A DNA stretch of 64,000 nt from Lactococcus allomyrinae (GTDB taxonomy: Bacteria > Bacillota > Bacilli > Lactobacillales > Streptococcaceae). Location: NCBI RefSeq assembly GCF_003627095.1, contig NZ_CP032627.1, forward strand, positions 868,001-932,000, read 5' to 3'. A program made the translations under genes and the position numbers. Below, piece by piece: positions 46,281 to 54,981 of the stretch (its first letter is position 1; the number at the start of each line of letters is the position of its first letter). The notes under the pieces were generated by a model. That model was not told the DNA's origin, ran no database searches, and was given only the letters and a program-made list of their open reading frames with translations.

Positions 46281-46309
46281 ATTATATTATTTTCTGAAAA
46301 GGAAAACAA
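46281..46309 (-). promoter_or_regulatory. ilvE promoter with CodY-like box in the spacer
   Basis: TTGTTT (46304-46309)-17-TATAAT (46281-46286) on the minus strand. The minus-strand CodY box CCTTTTCAGAAAATA (46288-46302; 12/15 match) fills the spacer, which fits direct repression by CodY. Confidence 0.7.
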
Positions 46310-46424
46310 GAAAATATTCAGAATTTTTATTAAAAATTCAGTCAATGTTCGGTTTTGTTTTGATAAAACAGCATAATACCAAGCTTTCATAGCCTTTAAT
46401 AAAAATATCAGCGATTGGAGAATT

Positions 46425-47177
46425 ATGAACTTTTTAAAAATAAATTGGGAAGATTTAGGCGCGCTTCTCCTTGATAAATTAATCACTATTATCCTTGTCA
46501 GCCTACTTTTTTTTATTCTTTATCAAGCTGGAACTCGAATTGTAAAGCGACTTTTCAAAAACTATAGCGAACAAAAATGGACGGATACTTCTCGAATTTT
46601 AACACTCTCTAGACTTACAACCAGTGGCATCCATTACCTTACCGTTTTTCTATATATCTACACGGTTCTTGGGCTTATCGGCATTCCTGTAGGCAACGTT
46701 TTAGCTGGCGCTGGAATTATTGGTGTGGCACTTGGCTTTGCGGGACGTGATTTAGTTGCTGATATTATCAATGGATTTTTTATCATTGTTGAACATCAAA
46801 TTAATGTTGGCGATACTGTGGCCTTTTCTGGTTTAGATATTGAAGGAATTGTCAAAACTGTAGGTATCCGCTCTATTACTGTCATTGGGGCAGATGGCGC
46901 AACTACTTTTATCCCAAATCGTAACATTGCCGCACTAAAAAACTACTCTTATACGGCTCGCACAGTCAATCTTGATGTTCCTGTAGACCTGTCAGTACTG
47001 ACAGAAACAAAAGCACATATTTTATCAGTAAATGCTGATTATCCGCAAGTTAAATTCGCAGGAATTATTAATCATGAAGAAAAATTATTTATCCGTAGCA
47101 CATTAACTGCTTCATCAGCCGAACTTCCAGCTTTAAAAATGGAAATTTTAGATAAATATTATGACAACTCATACTGA
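46425..47177 (+). CDS. MscS family mechanosensitive channel
   Basis: 250 residues: about three membrane helices and the pore-lining/beta-domain stretch VLAGAGIIGVALGFAGRD followed by VEHQINVGDTV and GIVKTVGIRSITVIGADGA, typical of YkuT-type MscS. It protects cells from hypoosmotic shock. TTGGAG precedes the ATG. A CTGTCAGTACTGACAG palindrome (46989-47004) is in frame and encodes LSVLT. Confidence 0.88.
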   Translation: MNFLKINWEDLGALLLDKLITIILVSLLFFILYQAGTRIVKRLFKNYSEQKWTDTSRILTLSRLTTSGIHYLTVFLYIYTVLGLIGIPVGNVLAGAGIIGVALGFAGRDLVADIINGFFIIVEHQINVGDTVAFSGLDIEGIVKTVGIRSITVIGADGATTFIPNRNIAALKNYSYTARTVNLDVPVDLSVLTETKAHILSVNADYPQVKFAGIINHEEKLFIRSTLTASSAELPALKMEILDKYYDNSY

Positions 47178-47220
47178 CAGGTTTGTAAATTTACTGACAG
47201 AACATTTGTCAGTTACTATA

Positions 47221-47250
47221 AAAAAGCGTGAATCAATTTTCACGTTTTTT
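47221..47250. terminator. Bidirectional terminator between the MscS gene and a hypothetical gene
   Basis: AAAAAGCGTGAA pairs with TTCACGTTTTT with one bulge. It serves two convergent genes. Confidence 0.7.
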
Positions 47251-47492
47251 CAATACTGTCCAGTCAAAAATTTCTCTAAACTAGCAACTGTTTTGATTTG
47301 GTAGTCCGTTTTACTTGCATTATTCTCCAAGTAGCCCTGCTCATAGCCTGTCACAATAAACTTAGCCATCTGCTTACCATTCATCAGTAACTCATACGAT
47401 TGGTCTTGTTTTTTCAAAACATAAGCTCGATACTTGGAAGAACCTGACTCCTCTGCATTTTCAACCAATTTTCTAATCAATTCAGTATCCAT
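47250..47492 (-). CDS. Hypothetical protein, 80 aa
   Basis: Soluble, acidic-to-neutral, with no signal peptide and no recognised family (SKYRAYVLKKQDQSYELLMN). AAGGAG precedes the ATG and a strong promoter lies at 47595-47623, so expression is likely. No function is inferred. Confidence 0.7.
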   Translation of the reverse strand: MDTELIRKLVENAEESGSSKYRAYVLKKQDQSYELLMNGKQMAKFIVTGYEQGYLENNASKTDYQIKTVASLEKFLTGQY

Positions 47493-47594
47493 TTCATCTC
47501 CTTTTCGAGGTTAAACTCAACTGCTTGAAACAAATGATAGCAATCTTGAAAGAAAAATCCCTCGTTAAATTCTTTAAAATATAATTACAAAGCC

Positions 47595-47623
47595 ATTGTA
47601 GCAAAGCTAAAGCGATTTTTCAA
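47595..47623 (-). promoter_or_regulatory. Strong promoter of the 80 aa gene
   Basis: TTGAAA (47618-47623)-17-TACAAT (47595-47600) with an extended TGC before the -10. It yields a ~95-nt leader. Confidence 0.75.
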
Positions 47624-47903
47624 GAACTTATAGGAAATTCATTGAAGACGCATTACTTCGAATTTCGTCCGACAGCCATGGAACACTAATGCTTTGCGCC
47701 TTGACTTGTGGTTTTAACTTTTACTCTTGCTTTTAGCAGCCAAGCAAGCAGTCTGCAAAGCACAGATTAGACAACAAAGCAAAGTGGTGTTAGCACTTAA
47801 GTTCCTTGGATAAGAACATTTTTTAGTCACTTAGTTGTTGCCACTAGAGGTTGGGCCTTAAATTCACCAGCGAGTCAAAATTTTTCCTGAATAAGTCTTG
47901 ACT
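47624..47903. other. Unassigned intergenic region after rnhB
   Basis: This region is less AT-rich than its surroundings and has short internal repeats (GCAAAGC words, AAGCAAG/CTTGCTT, GTTCCTT/AAGGAAC) but no convincing ORF. I considered known structured RNAs and found no decisive motif. Confidence 0.35.
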
Positions 47904-48680
47904 TCATTTTTCAGATTCAACCATAGACTTAATCGGTTCGTAGGATTTTCGGTGAATAGGTGTAATTCCCAACTCTGTCAGTGCTGACAGATGTTTTGCT
48001 GTACCATAGCCAACATTATTTTCAAAATCATAACCAGGAAATTCAAGAGCAAACTCTGCCATCATCTCATCACGTGTCACTTTTGCAATAATTGAAGCCG
48101 CAGCAATCGAAAGCGATGTTGCGTCCCCATGAATAATCTTGGTCTGCGGTATCGCAATATCAAGTACCATCGCATCAATCAACAGATGTTCTGGGACAAC
48201 TTTCAAATTTTCCACCGCCTGTAACATTGCGATTTTTGTCGCTTCATAGATATTTACTTCATCAATTTTTTCGTGACTGACCACTCCAATTCCGATAGCG
48301 ATAGCTTGTTTTTGTATTTCATTAAATATCGTATGATGCTTTGATTTTGGTACTTTTTTACTATCATTCAAATCTCTAATTTTACAATTAGGAGGCAAAA
48401 TCACCGCTGCCGTCACTACTGGTCCTGCAAGTGGTCCTCGTCCCACTTCATCAATTCCAGCAATTAACTCAATGCCTTGCGCATATAAATTCCGCTCAAA
48501 TTCAAGCATTTTTTCCAAACGTTCATTTTCTGCAAATTCCGCAAGAATTTGTTTTTTTCGAGCCTTGATTGCCAAATGAACACCTGAGCGTGAATCAGCT
48601 TCAAAAATCTCAAATTCAGGTGCTGACAAGTCTGTCAGTTCTGACAATTGTTCTTTAATTTCTTTAATCGTTTGTCCCAT
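47904..48680 (-). CDS. rnhB: Ribonuclease HII
   Basis: 258 residues. The catalytic Asp-Glu motif is in [14 protein letters not shown] and further acidic residues are in [10 protein letters not shown]. Removes RNA from RNA-DNA hybrids. Two CTGTCAG palindromes occur in its coding sequence (47974-47991 and 48633-48646), encoding LSALTE and LSELTD. Close to rbgA, as in related genomes. Confidence 0.95.
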   Translation of the reverse strand: MGQTIKEIKEQLSELTDLSAPEFEIFEADSRSGVHLAIKARKKQILAEFAENERLEKMLEFERNLYAQGIELIAGIDEVGRGPLAGPVVTAAVILPPNCKIRDLNDSKKVPKSKHHTIFNEIQKQAIAIGIGVVSHEKIDEVNIYEATKIAMLQAVENLKVVPEHLLIDAMVLDIAIPQTKIIHGDATSLSIAAASIIAKVTRDEMMAEFALEFPGYDFENNVGYGTAKHLSALTELGITPIHRKSYEPIKSMVESEK

Positions 48681-48712
48681 TTTTATAAATTCCCATTTTC
48701 AAGAAAAAATTA

Positions 48713-48730
48713 CTGACAAGATTTTGTCAG
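48713..48730 (-). terminator. CTGACAA/TTGTCAG hairpin between rbgA and rnhB
   Basis: CTGACAA-GATT-TTGTCAG followed on the minus strand by TAATTTTTT. It is a copy of the window-wide palindromic word used as a likely weak terminator or processing site. Confidence 0.55.
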
Positions 48731-48755
48731 CATTTTTCACATCATAAAAACAACA

Positions 48756-49607
48756 TTATTCCTTGTAATCACCGACTCTATCTAAGCAGAAAAGTCCTAA
48801 CTTCCCATCTCGGGCATCCTTTACAAATAGACTGTAAAACCGGTCATAATCATCTCGAAACCCAAAACGACGTGTCAATTCCATAATTAATTCGGGAATT
48901 TCTAGATCTAAATCTTCATCATTAATGCGATAGCGTTTCTTTGCCAATTCAGGATAATGCCTCAAAAAATAATCCAAACCAAAAATTGTTACTTCATCCA
49001 TCGGAAGCAAATCATCCTTAATCGCTCCCGTCAAAGCTAATTTCAATCCCACAAGCTGATCTTCAAACTTAGGCCACAGAATCCCTGGAGTATCAAGTAA
49101 TTCCAGCTCCTTATTTGTACGAATCCATTGCTGTCCTTTGGTAACACCAGGGCGATTTCCCGTCACGGCTACCTTTTTACCAGCTAGACGATTCATCAAT
49201 GTTGATTTTCCAGCATTTGGAATACCAATAATCATCGTCCGCAAAGTAGTATGAGCAATTCCTCGTTCGCTGTCACGCGCCATTTTAGCTGACATTAACT
49301 TTTTAGCAGCTGTCGTCAAACGTTTCGCAGTATATTCTTCCTTAGAATTTATCGCTAATGTTATAAAGTTTTGTTGCTCAAAATATTCAATCCAGTCCTT
49401 CACGGCACTAGAATCAGCCAAATCCGCCTTATTCAAAGCAATAATTCGCGGTTTATCACCAATAATTTGTCCCAACATAGGATTTCTTGAACTCATCGGT
49501 AACCTAGCATCTACCAGCTCAATCACAAAATCGACATACTTCAAATTTTCTTGCACCTGTCGCCTTGCTTTTGACATATGTCCTGGAAACCATTGGATTG
49601 TACTCAT
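48756..49607 (-). CDS. rbgA: Ribosome biogenesis GTPase RbgA
   Basis: 283 residues of a circularly permuted GTPase: NKAD (G4) comes before the P-loop GIPNAGKSTLMNRL (G1) and DTPG (G3). The N-terminal IQWFPGHMSKARRQ motif is diagnostic. Needed for 50S assembly. Confidence 0.95.
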   Translation of the reverse strand: MSTIQWFPGHMSKARRQVQENLKYVDFVIELVDARLPMSSRNPMLGQIIGDKPRIIALNKADLADSSAVKDWIEYFEQQNFITLAINSKEEYTAKRLTTAAKKLMSAKMARDSERGIAHTTLRTMIIGIPNAGKSTLMNRLAGKKVAVTGNRPGVTKGQQWIRTNKELELLDTPGILWPKFEDQLVGLKLALTGAIKDDLLPMDEVTIFGLDYFLRHYPELAKKRYRINDEDLDLEIPELIMELTRRFGFRDDYDRFYSLFVKDARDGKLGLFCLDRVGDYKE

Positions 49608-49708
49608 ACTCTATAACTCCTTTAATATCAAGGTTTTGAACGCCCCTCAACTCTTTAATTTTTATTTTTAGGCAAAAATTGAGCAAAATTACTTAATTTT
49701 AGCATGTT

Positions 49709-50902
49709 TTACTTTACTGCCACCTTTTCAATAAAACGACTAATCGCATCAACTGATTTTTGTTGAGACGTGCTCATCAAGTGAGTATATTCGTTTGTTG
49801 TTGTTTCTTGAACATGACCGACACGGGCCTGAATCTCTTTCAATGGAACCGTTGGGTCATTTCTCAGTACATGAATATGCAAAACTGTGAGGAATAACAT
49901 TTTTTATCCATTCAAACCCATACTTCTCTTTACACTCTAAGCACAAATGTTTGTTCACTCGTCCTAAAATTTCTCTAAAACTATGTGAAGCAATGGGTGC
50001 ACTGTATTCGGTTCTAAAAAGAAAATCAGAGTTTCTAAAGAATTGTGATGGAAAATTTTCCATATGTTCATCAAAATCTTTATTGCGTTCAATTACTCTT
50101 TTTAATGCCTTTATCACAAACTCTGGCAACTGCTTAATGCGCTCGCCCGCTTCTGTTTTAGTGGTATCAAGATAAAAATCATCTACTCTCAAATCATGGG
50201 CCTGCAGTAATTTATCAATAGTAATCAGATGATTATCAAAATCAATATCTGACATTGTTAAAGCAGAAGCTTCTCCAATCCGACAACCAGTACCAATAAA
50301 AAACAATACAAGGTCATAACAATTCTGGTTTCTTCTCATCTTCAACTCTGATAAGAATACTCTTACCTCCCGCTCATCCAAAAACTTCTGTTTCAATCGT
50401 TGTCTTTTTGCTCGCTTCTCCTCAACAGTAGCACTCAGCTTCACAACTTTTGATGGAGAAAACGGAATTGCATTATGCAGAACACCGTAATCAAAAATTT
50501 TATTCAGAGTATATTTACGCTGAATGAGTGGACTGATATTTTTCTCTGCACTTATTTAGACAATTTTGAATAAGTAGAGGCGTGATATTTTCCAGCAAAT
50601 TGTCTAATAACAATCACGTTTGATAGTTTGAGGTTTAAGAGTAGTTTGCCAAACATTAAACCAACTGTTTTTCAACTCTACAAAAGTAGTCATTGAGGAG
50701 CCTTTGAAAAATCCTTGGTTTTTTGCGATAATCTCATCAATTTTATCCATCAAATCACACCCAGCTTATCGTCTAGCTCTTGCTGTCTTTGCATAATATA
50801 CCACAGATGCACGTTTTTTCTTACCTGTTAATGGGGCAACATATCGTTCTGTTAGTACATAGAACGATTTTCCATCCTTATTTTTCTTTCTTTAAAATAC
50901 AT
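49709..50902 (-). pseudogene. Decayed phage/ICE tyrosine integrase
   Basis: The gene remnant spans about 1.2 kb, the normal length of such integrases. Its start (ATG 50902 with AGAGGA) encodes MYFKERKNKDGKSFY...; frame changes and stops follow near 50780 and 50560. The catalytic half reads GCRIGEASALTMSDIDFD, then shifts frame near 49880, where HSFR(H) should lie; the frame loss removes the box II Arg. A final frame ends LKEIQARVGHVQETTTNEYTH. It is certainly inactive and marks an old integration next to rbgA. Confidence 0.85.
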
Positions 50903-50965
50903 ATCTTATCCTCTAAAGATAAAATAGAAAGATGATTAACAACTTTCATTTTATCATTTTTTTAC

Positions 50966-51211
50966 CTATTTTTCCTTGATTTTTGAATAATCATGTTGTT
51001 TCCAATATAAAAAGTCTTCAAATATTTCTATGTTGATAAAAACTAATTTATTCGTTGGATTGATTACACCCGCTCTAAATCTCTTGTTATTTAGCATCTC
51101 AGAAAGCCATCTGTTCAACGTATAAACATTCAAATTTTCGTAACGTAGCAAAATTCCTTTTTTACTCGTCCACACAGCATTACTATCAATAGGCACATGT
51201 TTAAATTTCAT
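50966..51211 (-). CDS. Excisionase-like small protein of the element
   Basis: 81 residues starting MKFKHVPIDSNAVWTSKKG at ATG 51211 with AGAGGTGGG upstream. Basic, with a YTLNRWLSEMLNN helix; similar in size and position to Xis-type proteins beside integrases. Assignment is tentative. Confidence 0.45.
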   Translation of the reverse strand: MKFKHVPIDSNAVWTSKKGILLRYENLNVYTLNRWLSEMLNNKRFRAGVINPTNKLVFINIEIFEDFLYWKQHDYSKIKEK

Positions 51212-51306
51212 ACCCACCTCTTTTTGGTCATTAACCAAAACATGATATAATCACCTTACAAAATTATTTTGGGAAGTCCTGATTGCCATCAGAGCTTTTT
51301 TCGTGT

Positions 51307-51729
51307 CTAAGTTTCCAAACTGTTTCGTGAGAAAAATTGCGTTAACTCTCCCTCTTCTGAAATATCAAGTTGGTAAATAGAAACAACAGCTTCAAATTCA
51401 ATACTTGCCAAGTTCTTATTGTCTGTTATAAAAGACGGTTTAAATCCTTTGAAATAATCGTCAGGTAATAACTTCAGAGAGATTTCAAGTTGTTTCAAAC
51501 TAAGACTTACAAAATATCTCGGTTGATGAAAGGCACTAGGAATTTCAATCAATTCTTTTGTAATATACTTCGTGATATAACTTGCTGATTTCTTTCTATC
51601 CTGAATTTTTGAAACGGTAGAAAATCCATTCTGCCAATTTTCTGCATTATAAATTTGAATTCTATTTTTCTTGATAAGCTGATTACTCCGAGGATATTGA
51701 GATTCTATAAAGTAGTGGAGATAAGTCAC
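51307..51729 (-). pseudogene. C-terminal fragment of a Rep (rolling-circle initiator) protein
   Basis: 140 residues containing AENWQNGFSTVSKIQD and SASYITKYITKEL, a pattern typical of C-terminal parts of rolling-circle replication proteins of ICEs and satellites. The N-terminal catalytic part is missing, so it is a truncated remnant. Confidence 0.55.
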
Positions 51730-51890
51730 CCATCACTTCCCATTAGTTGTTCCACCCTATTATAGATCAATAGATAATGTAACAAATATAGATAAATATC
51801 ATTCATGATTCCAATTTTTTCTATCCCTATTGGTCATGACATCATTACTGATGCTGCAGCCCTTTTAGGGTTAAAAACGTTACAAATACA

Positions 51891-51916
51891 AAAGAGGACT
51901 CACCATGAGTTCCCCT
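51891..51916 (-). terminator. Terminator of a small transcript
   Basis: GGACTCACCATGAGTTCC forms a hairpin followed on the minus strand by CTCTTTT. It lies downstream of the 21-residue ORF. Confidence 0.55.
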
Positions 51917-51955
51917 ATATATTCAATATATTATAACCGACGAGATATCCTAAAA

Positions 51956-52021
51956 TTAAAATAAGTTAAACTTGTCCAATAAAACAAGTAAATATGCAGT
52001 GAGTAATACGGACAACACCAT
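51956..52021 (-). CDS. 21 aa hydrophobic peptide, possible type I toxin
   Basis: ATG 52021 behind TTTGGAGG encodes MVLSVLLTAYLLVLLDKF, ending in NLF: a membrane-helix-sized peptide. A strong promoter (52145-52173) and a terminator (51891-51916) frame a ~250-nt transcript. Small hydrophobic peptides with long leaders are typical of type I toxin-antitoxin genes, but no antisense RNA is evident here. Confidence 0.4.
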   Translation of the reverse strand: MVLSVLLTAYLLVLLDKFNLF

Positions 52022-52144
52022 TGTTAATCCTCCAAACAAGATTACTAGCCATTCTACGCATTATGACAAGTTTTCTAATAACTCACTAAGTTACAGCTCC
52101 AAACGCTATCAGGAAATAAAAAATCATATAAAGCGTATACACAT

Positions 52145-52173
52145 ATTATAGCAGAAACACGATAACTCCACAA
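52145..52173 (-). promoter_or_regulatory. Promoter of the small hydrophobic-peptide transcript
   Basis: TTGTGG (52168-52173)-17-TATAAT (52145-52150) with an extended TGC before the -10. Confidence 0.65.
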
Positions 52174-52212
52174 CGATTTGAGGTACCATTTAATAATTAT
52201 TTTCCTTTATTT

Positions 52213-53319
52213 TTAGAGTTCAAGTACAGATTGCACCTCGTCTATAATTTGTATAATTTTACCCTTTGAGAAGCCGACTTTTAAACCAATATTTATCATA
52301 TCTGATTCCGTAGGCCGCCCATTTCCATTAACTGTTGTGGTGTGAAAACCGTTGAATCCCTCAGAAGGTAATAGATCATAAGCGGGAGAAAGTTCCCACC
52401 CTCCTTGCTCAGACATGACAAACGAAAAATTCTTTGCATGGTCATCTCTGTTTCCAATCATGATATTAAATACCATTCTACGAAACATTTGCTCAATTTG
52501 TACCATATTTCGTGTGAGAATCTGAGTCAAAATAAGCAAATCTGAATAATCGAGTGAAGGAATACGATAATTTGCATTTAATAGCCCTGCACTACTCACA
52601 GTATGCAATTTTTTAACCACTTTTCCATTTTCATAGAATCGATCAAATCGGCAAGTTCCAAAATATTTTCCATCAAATAATCTCGTTTCTGGCATCACTA
52701 TGCCACATTTTCGGGCTAAATCAGCCGTTCTATATTCCATTTCCCCAACATTAGGGCTGTCTAATTGGCTAGGAAATTTAACTAACCATTCTTTTCCATC
52801 AGATTCAATAAATACTTTAGGTCTTGCACCACCAGATGACCCTCCTGCCTTAACAATTTCTCGCCACTGTTCTACAGGGACTTCTTTATCGTCTAAAATA
52901 TACTCTGAGGCTTCTGCAATTTCTCTTAAAGAAAACGATGACGTCGTTTCTTGTGAAAATCCTCTTTCTACTGGTCTGTATTCTAAAGCTCCACGTCCAT
53001 TCCCACCTATAATAGCAAGCCGTTGCAGTGTAGTGATTGAGAGTGGATCAACTCCTCTTTTTCTCAATTCTCTGTCTTGAAGCAGTCTCCCCCAACCATC
53101 AGGTAGAGAGTCATCGAAAACACCAAAATTCCCTTGAAATGGCATTGAGTCAGCTACAAAAACATTTGAGTTCAAAGGTAACTTTAATGGAGAAATTGAA
53201 TATCCTGATTGTTGAAAGTCTGAATCATACTGAAAAGCAGTCAAACCTTGTGGCGTTAGTGCAAGTTTCCCTACAACTTTTCCATAAAGCATAACTTGAA
53301 TTTCTTTAGGTTCAATCAT
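52213..53319 (-). CDS. hipA: HipA-like serine/threonine kinase toxin
   Basis: 368 residues with HipA motifs: FDDSLPDGWGRLL at the N-terminus, the glycine-rich AGGSSGGARPK, the catalytic loop IGNRDDHAKNFSF, and LSPAYDLLPS with the metal-binding Asp. HipA kinases inactivate translation components unless bound by HipB. Start GTG/ATG overlap with hipB stop (ATGA, 53316-53319). It appears intact within an otherwise decayed element. Confidence 0.88.
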   Translation of the reverse strand: MIEPKEIQVMLYGKVVGKLALTPQGLTAFQYDSDFQQSGYSISPLKLPLNSNVFVADSMPFQGNFGVFDDSLPDGWGRLLQDRELRKRGVDPLSITTLQRLAIIGGNGRGALEYRPVERGFSQETTSSFSLREIAEASEYILDDKEVPVEQWREIVKAGGSSGGARPKVFIESDGKEWLVKFPSQLDSPNVGEMEYRTADLARKCGIVMPETRLFDGKYFGTCRFDRFYENGKVVKKLHTVSSAGLLNANYRIPSLDYSDLLILTQILTRNMVQIEQMFRRMVFNIMIGNRDDHAKNFSFVMSEQGGWELSPAYDLLPSEGFNGFHTTTVNGNGRPTESDMINIGLKVGFSKGKIIQIIDEVQSVLEL

Positions 53320-53615
53320 GAACTTTTACCTCTTTTTCGTTTTTTCACCTCTTCTTGAATCAGTTCGTCAATACTTGCATATTTTTTCTTTTGAAATAGC
53401 AAATCAAAGTCATCTTCAAATCCGAGTGCAAAAGCAATGAGTACCAAGTTTTTCAATGAAATCTCTCCGGTTCGTTCAAACCTTCTGTATGTTGCAAGAG
53501 CACATCCTGAACGTTTTGCTAAATCTTCTTGAGTAAAATTGGACTCCAATCTTCTCTCTTTTATTCGATGAGCAATATCTAAAAGAATATCGCTATTAGT
53601 CCTAAGTGATAACAT
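53316..53615 (-). CDS. hipB: HipB-like Xre antitoxin
   Basis: 99 residues with an Xre HTH (SNFTQEDLAKRSGCALATYRRF, about 25-65) and a basic tail (EEVKKRKRGKSS). It should repress its own promoter and neutralise HipA. The start at 53615 has a weak ribosome site but lies next to a promoter/operator region with a large dyad. Confidence 0.8.
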   Translation of the reverse strand: MLSLRTNSDILLDIAHRIKERRLESNFTQEDLAKRSGCALATYRRFERTGEISLKNLVLIAFALGFEDDFDLLFQKKKYASIDELIQEEVKKRKRGKSS

Positions 53616-53617
53616 AC

Positions 53618-53651
53618 TATCAATTATATCATAATTTATATTTAATTGATA
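53618..53651. promoter_or_regulatory. HipB operator dyad
   Basis: TATCAATTA (53618-53626) and TAATTGATA (53643-53651) form a dyad over an AT-rich spacer that includes a TATAAT-like box. HipB-type antitoxins bind such inverted TATC..GATA sites. Confidence 0.55.
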
Positions 53652-54880
53652 ATATATTAACAGTTATTTTCCACTCCAGCTAAATGTCTCTTTTTTATGT
53701 TCCAGAGCTTGGATGTATTGCCCAAGGATAAGTTTACGTTCCCAAAGCACCTCACTATATTTTTATTGATTGAAAGATTCAAAAGTCGGTGTACTCCCTT
53801 TTAAATTCCTATCTAAATCATTCGGAATCATATAAAAAAGTTTGAGCAGGTAAACCATCTTCTTAAGGTAGGTACGCTGGGTATTCTCAAAGAAAGCATT
53901 TTAGGATTATCAAACCAATTCCCTTTAGGCCAGTGATTGTAAAATTTGTCCCATTTTAAGAAATTCTCATAATAACGACCAAAATACGTGAAAAAGTCAA
54001 TCGCAAAACCGAGTAATAAGTAAACAAAACGACTAATTGTTGGACTGCCCCCAAAGCGTCTGCGCTGTCTGAGATGAAAAGAAACCATCCCCTGAGGTAT
54101 TAAGCATCTCATTAATTTAAAATATTCGGTCCACTTTGCTTTGCACAGAAGCTTGGAAAATTGAAGTGGTAAAAACAAAATTTCCTGTAGCCATTAACAA
54201 AAACATTTGGTTAATCGCTACTTTTGGAAAATTTCATTTTCTCTAATTCATCAAATTCTTGGTTAAGGATGGAAGTAATATCAATCTCATACTTCTTCAG
54301 AATGGTTCCCAACATGATAAGGACAAAGAGTCGTGAAATAAGATTTCGCCAAAAGGCACCTAGTATCGTCGTAAATACAATTAGGCTTTCCATCAGTAAA
54401 AGTAATCGGTTCGTTTGATGAAGCATCGTATACCGCTCATATCGCTCAAACTGATGGGCCACTTTTTGTTTAAGGAAATTTTTAAGCTTCTGTTTCGGGA
54501 GTCTCTTTTTATTCCTGAATAAAGGTGCGAATAAAAACTGAGGAATTAATTTAAAAAATGATAGACTTAAAACTCGAATATTTTTCGACTCTATCTGCTA
54601 TGGATGGCTTTCCATCTCCTCATTTCCATAGTCTGTTCCATCTCATACATCTACAACTTCTGCATTTTCTTTCGTATTTTTTATTTTTGGAGGTCTTGTA
54701 ATATCCACATGAATCTCCTAAAAAGAACCAGAGAATCATAAGCAGTACAATTATGAGCAACTCAAATCCCCATAAACTCAACATATATTTAAGAAATTTT
54801 CCTTTGTTAAACATCGTTTTCCTCCACAGTTAAAGAATGACAAAGACAAAAAATGAAATTATTTCCAAGGTAATTATTCA
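53652..54880 (-). pseudogene. Decayed membrane-protein gene remnants
   Basis: Fragments encode hydrophobic stretches such as RFVYLLLGFAIDFFTYFGRY (53828-54178), NRLLLLMESLIVFTTILGAF (54211-54462) and FELLIIVLLMILWFFLGD (54620-54814, with GGAGG upstream). They are broken by frameshifts and stops, so they look like an inactive conjugation/transfer-type gene or genes. No family is recognised. Confidence 0.4.
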
Positions 54881-54906
54881 GAAAATATTATCTAAATACA
54901 TAAAAA

Positions 54907-54931
54907 AACACCTGATGCTTTATCAAGTGTT
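54907..54931 (-). terminator. Terminator of the beta-glucosidase gene
   Basis: AACACCTGAT-GCTTT-ATCAAGTGTT with one mismatch and a minus-strand T7 follows the GH1 gene. Confidence 0.7.
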
Positions 54932-54981
54932 CTTCGTTAATTTTTCCTTCCAATACATCTAGGTCAATAATAGCATAATTT

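Noticed and set aside
46250-46486. A 79-residue N-terminal extension of the aminotransferase reading frame
   Set aside because: It has no family similarity, covers the promoter and CodY-like box, and a better start with GGAGG exists at 46249.
47624-47903. 6S RNA, RNase P RNA or tmRNA
   Set aside because: Conserved motifs of these RNAs are not present; listed only as an unexplained region.
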